From: Ruegeria arenilitoris
GTDB taxonomy: Bacteria; Pseudomonadota; Alphaproteobacteria; Rhodobacterales; Rhodobacteraceae
Assembly: GCF_013032445.1 (NCBI RefSeq)
Contig: NZ_WQCA01000001.1
Coordinates: 310,001-374,000, forward strand
Reading direction: 5' to 3'
Length of the DNA stretch: 64,000 nucleotides
In this document: piece after piece, positions 1 through 8,929 of the stretch
Position numbering within the stretch: the first letter of the stretch is position 1
Layout: each line of letters begins with the position of its first letter
Notes under the pieces: model-generated
What the model was told of the DNA's origin: nothing
Database searches by the model: none
The model's input: the letters and a program-made list of their open reading frames with translations, nothing else
Made by a program: the position numbers and the translations under genes

Positions 1-884
1 CAGTCGCCCCAGGCCATGAGCCGTCCGCCCCGGTACACATAAGCGCCTTGGTTCGAGATGAAGTCGCTGCGGTTCTGATAAAAGTCGTACTCTTTTGCGC
101 TCAGTTTGCTGTGGTGAGGGAGGATGTAAGGCTGCATATGAACAGCCACACCGCCAATGCGGACAACCTCCTCCGGCAGCATCTGTGTCGCTGAGTTCTT
201 TCGGCAGAACGGATCAAAAGCCTCGATAGGGTGACCGTTGAGGGAAAGAGAGAGCTTCTTCCGGCCACGCACCTCGCCACTCAGAAATCGGTGAAACACC
301 AGCGACAGGTGTTTCTCGACAACATCGAGCTTCTCGTTGACAATCTCGTCGCGTTTGGCTCCGGTCTCATCTTCAAACAGTCGATCAAGGTTGCGCCAAA
401 CGACTGCCGTTCCCTTGCCGGTGATCAACTCCTGAAATGGAAGTTCTGCGATCTCTTCAGGTTCAAGGATCGCGATAAGCCAGTCATCTTTCCTGTGAAC
501 GGTGTCGAGGTTCCATTCCGCTGCGTGCAGCCCGCCACCATCGTTACTGACTACAGTGAGTCTTTCACACTGGGAGAATGAGGCTGTCTTGAGTCCCAAA
601 CCAAAACGACCAAGATCCTTTGGTGAGCGGGTTTCCGAAGGATTCTTTGAGCCGTGACGCAAAGCATCTATTATGCCTGCTTCGTCCATACCGCGGCCAT
701 TGTCGATGATGCATAGCGTTGGGTTCTGTTGCGTCATATCACAGAAGATATCGACCGAGGTTGCTTCTGCGGAAATGCTGTTGTCAACGAGATCAGCAAT
801 CGCCGTTTCAAGCGAATAGCCCAGGTCTCGCATCGATGCGGATAAGGATGAAGCACTTGGAGGCAGACGATGCTCTCTAGCCAT
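1..884 (-). CDS. MutL/HSP90-like (GHKL) ATPase, 3' end beyond window
   Basis: Open reading frame from ATG at 884 running off the left edge, about 294 residues visible. A GHKL ATP-binding fold is seen: an N-box region LETAIADLVDNSISAEA near residues 25-41, DNGRGM at 61-66 and GRFGLGLKTAS at 92-102. Further on, FDPFC and YVYRGGRLMAW-type segments fit the S5-like transducer domain of MutL-like ATPases. The start overlaps the stop of the Vsr gene by 8 bases, so the two are probably translationally coupled. MutL/MORC-like ATPases next to Dcm and Vsr genes are known from restriction-modification neighbourhoods (Iyer, Abhiman and Aravind 2008). A role in target sensing or DNA looping is inferred. 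Confidence 0.85.
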   Translation of the reverse strand, partial: MAREHRLPPSASSLSASMRDLGYSLETAIADLVDNSISAEATSVDIFCDMTQQNPTLCIIDNGRGMDEAGIIDALRHGSKNPSETRSPKDLGRFGLGLKTASFSQCERLTVVSNDGGGLHAAEWNLDTVHRKDDWLIAILEPEEIAELPFQELITGKGTAVVWRNLDRLFEDETGAKRDEIVNEKLDVVEKHLSLVFHRFLSGEVRGRKKLSLSLNGHPIEAFDPFCRKNSATQMLPEEVVRIGGVAVHMQPYILPHHSKLSAKEYDFYQNRSDFISNQGAYVYRGGRLMAWGD

Positions 885-1305
885 CAGCCCCCCCTTTCAA
901 CTGACTGCGCAAACCTTCGACAACACTGACCGGATCGTTCTCCAGCTCACATTCCCAGACGGTAACTACACGCCAGCCACTCTCTATTAGTTCGGATTTC
1001 TTTCGTGCGTCACGCTCGACGGTCTCTTCAAACTTCCTTGTCCAGAAAACAGTGTTTGTCTTTGGTGTTGTCGCCTTCGAGCAACCCCAATGGCGATGCC
1101 AGTAGCAGCCGTTCACAAAGATAGCTGTTTTGTACTTCGGCAGAACAATATCAGGTTTTCCGGGAAGCATTTTATCATGTAGTCGATAGCGAAAACCGGC
1201 GCGATGCATGAGTGATCGCAGCACTAGTTCCGGTTTCGTGTTCTTTCCTCGAATTCGAGACATATTCCAACTTCTGTGCTCTGCCGAGATGCGATCCGCC
1301 ATCAT
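877..1305 (-). CDS. vsr: Very short patch repair (Vsr-like) endonuclease
   Basis: 142 residues, normal length for Vsr. It has the family opening MSRIRGKNTKPELVLRSLMH, the core GKPDIVLPKYKTAIFVNGC with the catalytic Asp, and the zinc-site region CYWHRHWGC. Vsr nicks T:G mismatches arising from deamination of 5-methylcytosine, and it commonly accompanies a C5 methyltransferase, as here. The ATG overlaps the methyltransferase stop by 4 bases (ATGA), and the downstream ATPase overlaps it by 8. In MutL-like ATPase clusters, Vsr-fold proteins may act as the restriction nuclease rather than as repair enzymes. The sequence does not decide between these. Confidence 0.9.
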   Translation of the reverse strand: MMADRISAEHRSWNMSRIRGKNTKPELVLRSLMHRAGFRYRLHDKMLPGKPDIVLPKYKTAIFVNGCYWHRHWGCSKATTPKTNTVFWTRKFEETVERDARKKSELIESGWRVVTVWECELENDPVSVVEGLRSQLKGGADG

Positions 1306-2867
1306 GCAATCTCTCCGGCTCTGTCGAGCACATCAGCGATTATCGCGGCAATCTGCTTAGCGAGGTATGCCGGCACAGCGTTGCCAACTTGGTGGTATTG
1401 CGCGGTTCGCGGACCCTCGAATTTATAGTTGTCTGGGAAGGTTTGAAGTCGCGCGGCTTCTCGAACAGTCAGACTTCGGCACTGCTTCGGATCGTAGTGG
1501 ATGAAGTAGTGACCATCTTTTGAAATGTGCGAGGTGATAGTCGTCGCGACACTGTCCGGCATTTGAACGCGGAAACGATCAGAGAACATTTTACCTTCTC
1601 TGCCGAGCTCGACGTTCCGATGATCCGGCAACAGCTTTTCCGGAAAATCCGATAGCTTTGGACTTCTCCCATTAAACTCCGCGAACACTGTGGCGAACGC
1701 GTAGCGCTGTAAATCTGTGCTCATGTGAGAGCGTGCTTCGTGCCCGGTTAGAACGCCGAGGCGTGTGTCGCCTAACATAGAAATCGACGCGTGGTCGGTC
1801 TGTTTTGGCGCCCTGTATCTCGATGATGAGCGGCCTCCGGTCGTATACCCGTTAGCAGCCAGCTCTTTAATTCGCTCAATGATGTCTTCAGCAAAAGGTG
1901 AGCCGTTCAGCTGACGCTTTAGCCTAATTTTTGAAAGCTGAGCAACAGCCTTGCTCCACGCCTCATAGCTGTCTTTCTGTCTTGATATACCGCTGCGAAC
2001 CTCAGGAAGATCAGATATGGTCTCACGTACGGTGGGAGCCACGTGTGGCGATAGCGCCTCAGGACGGACGTCGATATCACCGCGGATACCAACAATGAAC
2101 ATTCGATGCCGTGCCTGAGGAACACCATACTCCTCCGCGCGCACAAGAAAGCTTCGTGGGTCAGCCTCTTCTTTCGGCTCATCAGAGTCAGAGAGCGAAT
2201 ACAGATTGTATCGTAGGCCATTTTTGTTGCGGCTAAGCGCAGACACCGGCTGAGCTAGGTCATCCAGTATTTTGTTGATCATCAGCTCTCCACGCACGCG
2301 GGCTGAGAGAAGGCCTTTGACGTTCTCCATGACAAAGACTGGCGGGCGGTGGTCAACAATGATTTGCAGGTATTCTCTATAGAGGAAGTGACGTTCGTCA
2401 TCTTCGAAGCGGGGATCAGACTGCATCCGCGAGCGACCTACGAGGGAATAGGCTTGGCACGGCGGCCCTCCAACAAGGACCCAGTCCTTTCTCTTGGCAA
2501 GAGCGCCCTTGATCAAATTACTGACATTCGTGTGATTTTCGGGCCCAAGTGAGAGCTTCACAGCACTGCTCATAGCAGATTTGAAGGCCTCCGGATGGCG
2601 CCGAAACAGCTCGCCCCTGTCGATTTCTTCGCGCAGGTAGGCGTAATAATCTTCAGGTGCTTCACCATTGGGAAATTGCCTGAAGAAGTGACGCAGAAGA
2701 AGCGTGCTGTGGGCATACTCATCCCGCTCAATTGAAAGCGCGTCTGTGAATCGTCTTGTTTCGCCATCAGCGGTAAGGGACGCGAACCCTTCCCCGAGCC
2801 CACCCGGACCCGCGAATACGTCGATGATTGGATATGTGACCTGCACGGTCTTAGCCTTATTTTTCAT
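1302..2867 (-). CDS. dcm: DNA (cytosine-5-)-methyltransferase
   Basis: C5-cytosine methyltransferase. Counted from the ATG at 2867, it shows motif I (FAGPGGLGEGF, about 18-28), motif IV with catalytic Cys (GGPPCQAYS, Cys about 137), motif VI (ENV, about 181), motif VIII (QARHR) and motif X (GNAVP) near the C-terminus. At 521 residues it is longer than many Dcm enzymes, with extra sequence before the catalytic loop. An in-frame ATG at 2903 exists. The 2867 start is preferred because it overlaps the upstream small gene's stop by 11 bases and leaves a short N-terminus before motif I. Neither start has a clear ribosome site. Target sequence unknown. First enzyme of a leftward operon with vsr and a GHKL ATPase. 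Confidence 0.9.
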   Translation of the reverse strand: MKNKAKTVQVTYPIIDVFAGPGGLGEGFASLTADGETRRFTDALSIERDEYAHSTLLLRHFFRQFPNGEAPEDYYAYLREEIDRGELFRRHPEAFKSAMSSAVKLSLGPENHTNVSNLIKGALAKRKDWVLVGGPPCQAYSLVGRSRMQSDPRFEDDERHFLYREYLQIIVDHRPPVFVMENVKGLLSARVRGELMINKILDDLAQPVSALSRNKNGLRYNLYSLSDSDEPKEEADPRSFLVRAEEYGVPQARHRMFIVGIRGDIDVRPEALSPHVAPTVRETISDLPEVRSGISRQKDSYEAWSKAVAQLSKIRLKRQLNGSPFAEDIIERIKELAANGYTTGGRSSSRYRAPKQTDHASISMLGDTRLGVLTGHEARSHMSTDLQRYAFATVFAEFNGRSPKLSDFPEKLLPDHRNVELGREGKMFSDRFRVQMPDSVATTITSHISKDGHYFIHYDPKQCRSLTVREAARLQTFPDNYKFEGPRTAQYHQVGNAVPAYLAKQIAAIIADVLDRAGEIA

Positions 2868-3078
2868 GTTGCTGCGGTGAAGTTGGTCTAAGCACCCTGT
2901 CATTATGGCGATCTTGCACCCGGCCCTGCCCGCTTGATTTCATTTTTTCCAACCTGTCCATGCCAAATATCACTTCGAGCGGTCGCCAGTGCCTCTCAAT
3001 AGCAACAGGCGCGACGGGCGCATCAACAATGAGCTTTCCAACCGAGTTCTTCGCCTCCCTCGCAGACACGAGTTTCAT
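2857..3078 (-). CDS. Phd/YefM-like small protein upstream of dcm
   Basis: 73 residues from ATG at 3078, which has AAGG seven bases upstream. The first half (KLVSAREAKNSVGKLI, then PVAIERHWRPLEVIF) matches the pattern of prevent-host-death antitoxins (SAREAK...; VAIERHGRP...). The last 20 or so residues are basic and not family-like. No toxin gene follows. Instead its stop overlaps the methyltransferase start. Phd proteins bind their own promoter, so it may act as a controller of the modification operon. That role is inferred. A longer start at 3126 is possible but lacks a ribosome site. Confidence 0.55.
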   Translation of the reverse strand: MKLVSAREAKNSVGKLIVDAPVAPVAIERHWRPLEVIFGMDRLEKMKSSGQGRVQDRHNDRVLRPTSPQQHEK

Positions 3079-3655
3079 GTGCCTTAATCGCCCTCGAACT
3101 TTGGCCACAATGGACAAATTGGACATAACTGGAAAGTCGCAACCATCTGTTTTACCTTAAGACTGCTAAATACTTCGCTGTTGCGGGTAGTCTGCTCCTG
3201 TGGAAGGAACATCAGCATCATTGCCGGGAAGCAATGTCCTCCAGCACCCAATCCCCCATATCTGTCCGGTAGGCGCTGACGTCGAATATTCTACCATACA
3301 GGCTCTGGCGAAAGTGACCGCAGAGAAGGTCTGCATGCGACCATATGAAAGAGGCAAGGTTATTTATAGATTGAGACACCGGAGACTCTTGGATTCTGCT
3401 TCGTTTTTTTTAAGAACCTAAACCAATCAGAGGCAGAAAGTATAGGGCGAGCCGTCTCTACCTAGATAAGCCAATAGATGAATGCTGGGCGGGCATCTCT
3501 CGCGATGTCTTTACACTGGCATCCTATTTGATTGGACCTGTCGCGGAATTGTTATGTATCCCATTTTCATTCTTTCGTTTCGGCCGCTCAGCCATAGGCT
3601 TTAGGTTGTCGAAACTTCTAGAAATACAAACACTTTAAACTTGAAATTTACCTAC
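3079..3655. other. Intergenic region between defence operon and recombinase
   Basis: About 577 bases holding the promoter of the leftward Phd-dcm-vsr-ATPase operon, although no convincing -35/-10 pair stands out. Short frames on both strands match nothing recognised. The right half (from about 3380) is AT-rich. No tRNA, repeat array or terminator with clear stem and T-run was found. Confidence 0.5.
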
Positions 3656-4258
3656 TTACTCTCGCTTTATTTGTTCAGGGGCCAACATACCTGGCCTGGC
3701 TTGGAACCCCAATTCTTTGGCGATAGCATAGACAGTAGATCGAGAGATCTGCATTTCCCTCGCAACTTGAGAAACCGGCAACTTCAACTCCAGCCGACGC
3801 TTTACATCTTCGCGATTCACCGAGGGTTTTCGTCCTTTGTACTTTTTTGCAGCCTTGGCTTTGGCGATGCCTTCCATCTGCCGCTTCCGGATGATTGATC
3901 TCTCAAACTGCGCGAAGGCACCAAGCATATGCAACTGCAATGTTGCGACAGCATCATCCTGATCTGGACTTCCCGAAAATTTCAGATTTTCGCTGATGAA
4001 GTGCAAACTTGCGCCCGCTTCGCTGATCGCTTGCAAAATATCAAGGAGGTCGGACATCGAACGGGCCAACCTATCAATTGACCAGACGTGGACTTCATCG
4101 CCCATCCACAAAAAATCCAACATCTTCTTTAGCTCAGGACGCTTCGTGGAGCCTCCAGAAAGCTTCTCTTCAAAAACACGATCACAAAAGCTGAGATCTT
4201 GACGATCAAGGTTCTGCTCCTCGGAACTCACACGGCGATAACCGATTTTTCTACCCAC
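3656..4258 (-). CDS. Serine recombinase (resolvase/invertase family)
   Basis: 200 residues from GTG at 4258, chosen because AAGGGG lies about 9 bases upstream and the protein then begins right before the resolvase core. It has GYRRVSSEEQNLDRQ with the nucleophilic Ser, the DRLARSMSDL region, FAQFERSIIRKRQMEGI with the long E-helix, and a C-terminal helix-turn-helix (SQVAREMQISRSTVYAIAKEL). This is the small resolvase/invertase architecture (about 180-210 residues). Such enzymes resolve cointegrates or invert DNA at paired sites. No transposase lies beside it, so it may be a relic of a mobile element or plasmid. A 52-residue upstream extension is open but not family-like. Confidence 0.9.
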   Translation of the reverse strand: MGRKIGYRRVSSEEQNLDRQDLSFCDRVFEEKLSGGSTKRPELKKMLDFLWMGDEVHVWSIDRLARSMSDLLDILQAISEAGASLHFISENLKFSGSPDQDDAVATLQLHMLGAFAQFERSIIRKRQMEGIAKAKAAKKYKGRKPSVNREDVKRRLELKLPVSQVAREMQISRSTVYAIAKELGFQARPGMLAPEQIKRE

Positions 4259-4729
4259 TGAATACCCCTTGTTCAGTTTACCTCTAGAGTATAATCGAAA
4301 AGTGTTAATCTGATTTGAAAACAACTCTTTTTTGACACAAAATAGCATATTTTTAGTTCGGTCGTTGTGTCGTCTTAGAGTCCACTCATTTTGGACATCC
4401 AATGCAACTGGCAATGACTATCGACTCTAGTTTCGGTTAATGAGCGTCCGCAACCGAATTTGTCTAAAAAATCGATTTGGACATGTTGGTGAATTGACCG
4501 GGTTAGGGTTTGTCGCACACTTTTTTGGTGGTTTGACAAAATGAGCTAGTGATCAAAATCAAAAACTATCCCATCTGCATATCCATCATCAAAGCAATAC
4601 AGAAAGCCAAGGTCTATTTAGTCGAATCTCTGTCTCTGCTTCTGTTGTGAAGCTACGATGTCAGTCAGATCAAATCCTAAACTTTGCACCTATTAATGCG
4701 AGTGGTAGTGTGTGCGTGTTTGCTCCAAA
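4259..4729. other. AT-rich intergenic region
   Basis: About 470 bases between the divergently placed recombinase start and the stop of a leftward gene. It is AT-rich and would hold the recombinase promoter and possibly its recombination site, but no paired inverted half-sites could be picked out by eye. No convincing coding frame. Confidence 0.4.
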
Positions 4730-6775
4730 CTATTGGGCTGGAACAACAACTACCGAGGGCGCATTTTTTTTGGCGTCTTCTAATTCGATTGCGGCCTGAT
4801 AAACCATTTGCTCTGCAATTTTTTTAGCTGCGTACTCTTCTCCGAAGCTTTTTGCTCCCAAAACATCGAATGTTCCACCAACGATAACCTCAGGTATTTC
4901 CCCAAAACGAGCTGCAACTACGCCTGCTGCGAATGATTTGGCCGCTTCCTGCGCCATCTCATTTTCACCTTGGACAGCAAACCCGGCGACTTTGAACAGT
5001 GTGTAGGCGGAGCCCATAGGGCCCATAATCTTTGATAGGCCTTCATCAACAGCAGCACCTAGAACGACTCGGTTTTGCAATCTTAGATAGTCGCGGTTCT
5101 TTTCTAGAACAGCTTCTTTTTCTGCCAGATATTCATCACGGCTGTATTCAGGGCGAGAAAAATATCGGATGCGCGCCATTTCAGGCTGTATACCGTTACC
5201 TGCACCTCCAGAAAAAAAAGGTTCAATAAGCTGGAAGTAATTGGGTGTGCTAGTGTGCCCATCAGTGCTCTGCAAACTTGCTTCATGAAGGAAAACTGAC
5301 GCTACCGAAGCAAACTCAAAATCTTTATTTGCACTGCAAATTTCAAGTTCTTGTTTGTTTGTGCCGAAGGACATTACAATCTGCTCTGCGACAAGTTTCG
5401 CAATTTTGGAACGCTCCTCAAGATTAAATGTCTTCAACAGTTTTTGAGTAGAAATAAGAGTATTGTAGTAACCTACCAGAACAAAAGGAAGATCCTTCGG
5501 GTCGCTGCAAAACAAAGTTACCAACGTATCAATTTCATCATCTGACCTGCCGCCAAAAACGAATGTAACATTGTCAGCTTTATCGAGACTGTGGATACGG
5601 TTAAGAAACCTCTCCCCACAGTGCAGACATGCCGGCAACATGTAGAATAACTTCGAGTTTCTAGACTTTTTGTTTTGCGTTGAAACGAACCCAAGCAATG
5701 GTGAGTTAGGAGAAACCCAATAGCGGTGCGCGTCGGCGTTCGTCCGAACAGCAGGATAGGATTCAATAGTTGGTAAATTTTCTACAGCACTATTGGCCTC
5801 AAGGAATACTAACAACTTTTCCCAGGCAACCGCCCATTGATCGGCATTGAAATGGTGGCGCGCACCAGGAAGTAGCTTTAACTCGACATTACCACCCGCT
5901 GATTCCATCGCCGACTTCATTGATATGGACTGAATTGTAGGAACGCGAGAATCCCTGGTTCCGTGAAACAATAGTACTGGTGCTCGTATTTTGTGGGCAA
6001 ATTTCAAAGGTGAACGAGACTGAAAGTTTACGGAGCAAACTGTTCCCACATATTCCGAAACGCCTGAAAACGTCGTTTGACTTGCCCAGCTTTTCATATC
6101 TGTCGGTGATGAGAAGGCAACCACCCCAGCGAGGTCTTCGTGATTTACTGCCGAGAGTAGAGACACCTGTCCTCCTTGTGAGTAACCCATCAGAAACAAA
6201 TCTTTTTCTTCGAGATGTAGCTCTTTCTTCACCCAGTCTATAACAGAGCTTAAATCACGTGCTTGAAGTTCTCCGCAGTCATCAGTGCCCGATGAGCGCC
6301 CCCAGCCCCTCATTGAAACGGCCAACGCATTATAGCCCGATGCCGCCAACAGCCTTCCAGAGAACATCACGTCACTAGCGCTGCCCCCCCATCCATGGAG
6401 CAGGATAACGGAGGAAGAGGATTTAGTGGACCAATCAGAACGAAACAACAACGCGTCTAGTTTGAACTCGTTTTCTCCATTAATCGGGATAGTAACCCTG
6501 TTCACCCCGATTGACTTGAAATCAAAACAAACTCTAAGGGCATCATGCTTACCGCTTAGTTCAAATTCACCTTCAAATGCAGCGGTCTTCCTAAAACTGA
6601 CTAGTGCCTGCCGGGTTCCACGACCCAGAATCCCATCTTCAGCCCCAGCACTAAAGCCGAGGTCATTCAGGTGTTTCTGAATACAAGCGACCGGCCATTC
6701 AGAGGCGGTAGCCACAGAGGGGGCCAAAAAGTAAGCCGAAAGCAGGGCGTGGATAAGATTGCGCAAAATCCTCAT
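4730..6775 (-). CDS. Secreted peptidoglycan-binding / alpha-beta hydrolase fusion with unknown C-terminal half
   Basis: 681 residues. An N-terminal signal peptide (about 1-24) is followed by a PG-binding-1 repeat (IQKHLNDLGFSAGAEDGILG, about 32-62), then an alpha/beta hydrolase (about 95-330). The hydrolase shows the oxyanion LHGWGG, nucleophile motif GYSQGG, acid in HGTRD and His in GARHHF. Residues about 340-681 match nothing recognised. They contain two Cys in a PACLHCG segment and an alanine/glycine-rich stretch near 600-660. The gene shares a 4-base overlap with the small secreted protein upstream. A periplasmic esterase or dienelactone-hydrolase-like enzyme anchored to the wall is a reasonable guess. 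Substrate unknown. Confidence 0.75.
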   Translation of the reverse strand: MRILRNLIHALLSAYFLAPSVATASEWPVACIQKHLNDLGFSAGAEDGILGRGTRQALVSFRKTAAFEGEFELSGKHDALRVCFDFKSIGVNRVTIPINGENEFKLDALLFRSDWSTKSSSSVILLHGWGGSASDVMFSGRLLAASGYNALAVSMRGWGRSSGTDDCGELQARDLSSVIDWVKKELHLEEKDLFLMGYSQGGQVSLLSAVNHEDLAGVVAFSSPTDMKSWASQTTFSGVSEYVGTVCSVNFQSRSPLKFAHKIRAPVLLFHGTRDSRVPTIQSISMKSAMESAGGNVELKLLPGARHHFNADQWAVAWEKLLVFLEANSAVENLPTIESYPAVRTNADAHRYWVSPNSPLLGFVSTQNKKSRNSKLFYMLPACLHCGERFLNRIHSLDKADNVTFVFGGRSDDEIDTLVTLFCSDPKDLPFVLVGYYNTLISTQKLLKTFNLEERSKIAKLVAEQIVMSFGTNKQELEICSANKDFEFASVASVFLHEASLQSTDGHTSTPNYFQLIEPFFSGGAGNGIQPEMARIRYFSRPEYSRDEYLAEKEAVLEKNRDYLRLQNRVVLGAAVDEGLSKIMGPMGSAYTLFKVAGFAVQGENEMAQEAAKSFAAGVVAARFGEIPEVIVGGTFDVLGAKSFGEEYAAKKIAEQMVYQAAIELEDAKKNAPSVVVVPAQ

Positions 6776-7149
6776 TCTCCCTGGACGAGTGACGCCTTGT
6801 ATCTTTCGCCTTTGTCATTAATTGAAATATAATCTGCTCCATTTAAAACTAAAAGGTCGCAGCGCGTTCCGAATTCAGCAGAAGTGATACAAACTTCCCC
6901 CTCTTCGGTGAACTCGTAATAATATTGATATGTCTGTCCTTCGACGACAAACTCATACGTTCCATCGCTATTGAATATTGACTTCTGCCCCCCTTCATAA
7001 ACTAGAGTGTTGCCTTTCAACTCAGCTTGAAGATCGGCTCGGTTCAGGCGTTCGTCCTCGGGCTGGGTGTTCCATTCTTGAGCAATTGCTTGTATTGCTC
7101 CGATGGCCAGCGCTGAGATGATCGACAAGATTTGTACAACAGTTTTCAA
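6772..7149 (-). CDS. Small secreted protein of unknown function
   Basis: 125 residues from a TTG at 7149. AGGAG sits 7 bases upstream, which favours this start over the TTG at 7167. Signal peptide with a hydrophobic stretch and probable cleavage after AIAQ. The mature part is acidic and beta-rich (NGDTYEF-like strands), with two Cys (CITSAEFGTRC) about 10 residues apart that could pair. It resembles small periplasmic beta-barrel or lipocalin-like proteins only in general character. It overlaps the hydrolase fusion downstream by 4 bases, so the two are likely co-translated and may work together in the periplasm. Confidence 0.6.
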   Translation of the reverse strand: MKTVVQILSIISALAIGAIQAIAQEWNTQPEDERLNRADLQAELKGNTLVYEGGQKSIFNSDGTYEFVVEGQTYQYYYEFTEEGEVCITSAEFGTRCDLLVLNGADYISINDKGERYKASLVQGE

Positions 7150-7686
7150 TGTATATCTCCTAGTCAAATTTTTGGACTATTTCGGGTAAAAGCTACGAAC
7201 TTTTGAATTTTCTGAGAAAATTGGTTCGAGTCAATTGCAACTTTCAGAGTAACCGTCCTGCCGAACCGCACTGACAACCGACTTTCCTGTTTTTTCGGTT
7301 TGAGTTTTCCGTGACGAACCCCTGATTTTGGGAGGGAACAGAAACGAAGAAAACAGCGAAATCTGGACACCTTCGTGGAGTTTCTTGTGGGTTTTCTACT
7401 TGGGCTATAAACTATTGTCCTCCATTGCCTTTTCGCCGATACCTGTCGAGCGAACGGCTTTGGGCTCCGAATGTGCAGCAGAACCAAGTGTAACCAGCCA
7501 TGAAGTCAGGCATCCTGACAATGTTGGTCCGGCCACTATCGATGATGGACACTTAAACACCCACTATCAAACGCGTTTGTTCGGGCTCACCGGAGGTACA
7601 CAGACTACGCAGCGTCGGCCAACTCATTACCAACGGAGCTAAAGTTGAATGCCTAAAGTGAGTCAGTATTGAGCACCGATTGACAA
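7150..7686. other. Intergenic region, no supported gene
   Basis: About 537 bases between the start of the small secreted protein and the stop of the AAA ATPase. Open frames on both strands (for example 7164-7487 minus and 7328-7642 plus) have no recognisable domain, no good ribosome site and overlap each other, so they are not called. It holds the promoter of the two-gene leftward unit. Confidence 0.4.
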
Positions 7687-8742
7687 TTAGTGTTTCAGCG
7701 GCAGTGCCTCGAACCTTTGAACTTCCTCCAGAAGTTTTACAACGAAGCGAACGCTAACGGCTTTGTTCCCTCCGTGCCTCTGGATAACATTCGCAATCTG
7801 GCCCACGCATTCCTCAGATAGTGATCGCCTACGGACTTCTTTTTCAATAAAAGTTTCCAGTTGAGCTTCGTTCGGCGGATCAACGTGGATTGTACGAACA
7901 CGAGACCGGAGCAATGCCGGAAGAACACTGGCATCATTGGCCGTCATCAACCAACTGATCCGACTCATATCGAAACCAATTTGAAAATAAGGACAGTGCC
8001 AATCGACGGCCGACACTGGCTCCAACAAGCCAAGCAAAGCAGAATGCATGGATGTGCTGTGACCACTAGTACCGAAGGCAGTTCCCGCTTTATCGACTTC
8101 ATCAATGACAACCACTGGGTTCGCCACCTGTGTAGACAACATGGCTTTCAGAGGCCGTCCACATTCGGCACCACCCCAGCCTCGGCTCAATCCAGCGACA
8201 GGAAACCCCTCTGAACTTGCGCCTCCATCAATGTGAACGACCGGCAGACTAGAAAGTTCTGCAACCCGACGAACAAGGTGAGTTTTTCCCAATCCAGCTC
8301 CGCCAATCAATAGCGTCGGTCTCAATCTCAAACCTGGCCCATGCTCAATGACATTGTGGCGCATGTCCAACCAGATTTCATGGATAACCCGCTGCATCCA
8401 AGGCAACTCGTCATACAACATTGCTGCGATTTCATCGACTTGATGTTCCGTTGACGGGCCTCCGACCGCAACGCCATTCATAACAGGCCGCAACATCTTT
8501 CTGTCAGCTCGGGACAAATGCCGACCTTGAGAATACTTGCCACGGGCTTCGATAATTTTCTTTGCGCGACGACGGATCTTGTCAGTGTCCTGCCAAGTCA
8601 CACGCTTAGGCTCTTCGGTTTTGCCTTCTTTGCAGCTTGAGTACCGGAGTTCTTCCAAGTGGTTCCTCAAACGTCTTTCAATGTCATCATCTTCGGTTTC
8701 GAACAGCTTTAGATCGGTAAGCAACGGAACAATTCTTGGCAT
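7687..8742 (-). CDS. Lon-like AAA+ ATPase without protease domain
   Basis: 351 residues from ATG at 8742 with AAGGTG upstream. It has Walker A GGAGLGKT (147-154), Walker B VVVIDEVDKAG (210-220), sensor-1 WLMTAND and an arginine-finger region LRSRVRTI, in the order seen in the Lon AAA module. There is no Ser-Lys protease domain after it and only a short N-terminal part. Stand-alone Lon-like ATPases occur in alphaproteobacterial accessory DNA, and their role is not settled. Here it lies 187 bases downstream of a predicted HUH replication initiator in the same direction, so it may assist replication or regulation of the element. Confidence 0.8.
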   Translation of the reverse strand: MPRIVPLLTDLKLFETEDDDIERRLRNHLEELRYSSCKEGKTEEPKRVTWQDTDKIRRRAKKIIEARGKYSQGRHLSRADRKMLRPVMNGVAVGGPSTEHQVDEIAAMLYDELPWMQRVIHEIWLDMRHNVIEHGPGLRLRPTLLIGGAGLGKTHLVRRVAELSSLPVVHIDGGASSEGFPVAGLSRGWGGAECGRPLKAMLSTQVANPVVVIDEVDKAGTAFGTSGHSTSMHSALLGLLEPVSAVDWHCPYFQIGFDMSRISWLMTANDASVLPALLRSRVRTIHVDPPNEAQLETFIEKEVRRRSLSEECVGQIANVIQRHGGNKAVSVRFVVKLLEEVQRFEALPLKH

Positions 8743-8929
8743 GTGAACACCTTCATGCGAGTGTCGCAGGTGATGAAATCCAAGAAGGTTTGTTTGGAAA
8801 TTCTAAGCCTGCATTCAATAGATATCGATCAGCAAAAATGCTGGTCATATCAGATGAATGAGGATCCGGTTTCTGTTCATTCGTGTAACATATTGTAATA
8901 TTGATGGAAGTACAATGGGCAGCCTGATT

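Noticed and set aside
7164-7642. Overlapping frames of 107 and 104 residues
   Set aside because: No family pattern, and codon use unlike neighbours.
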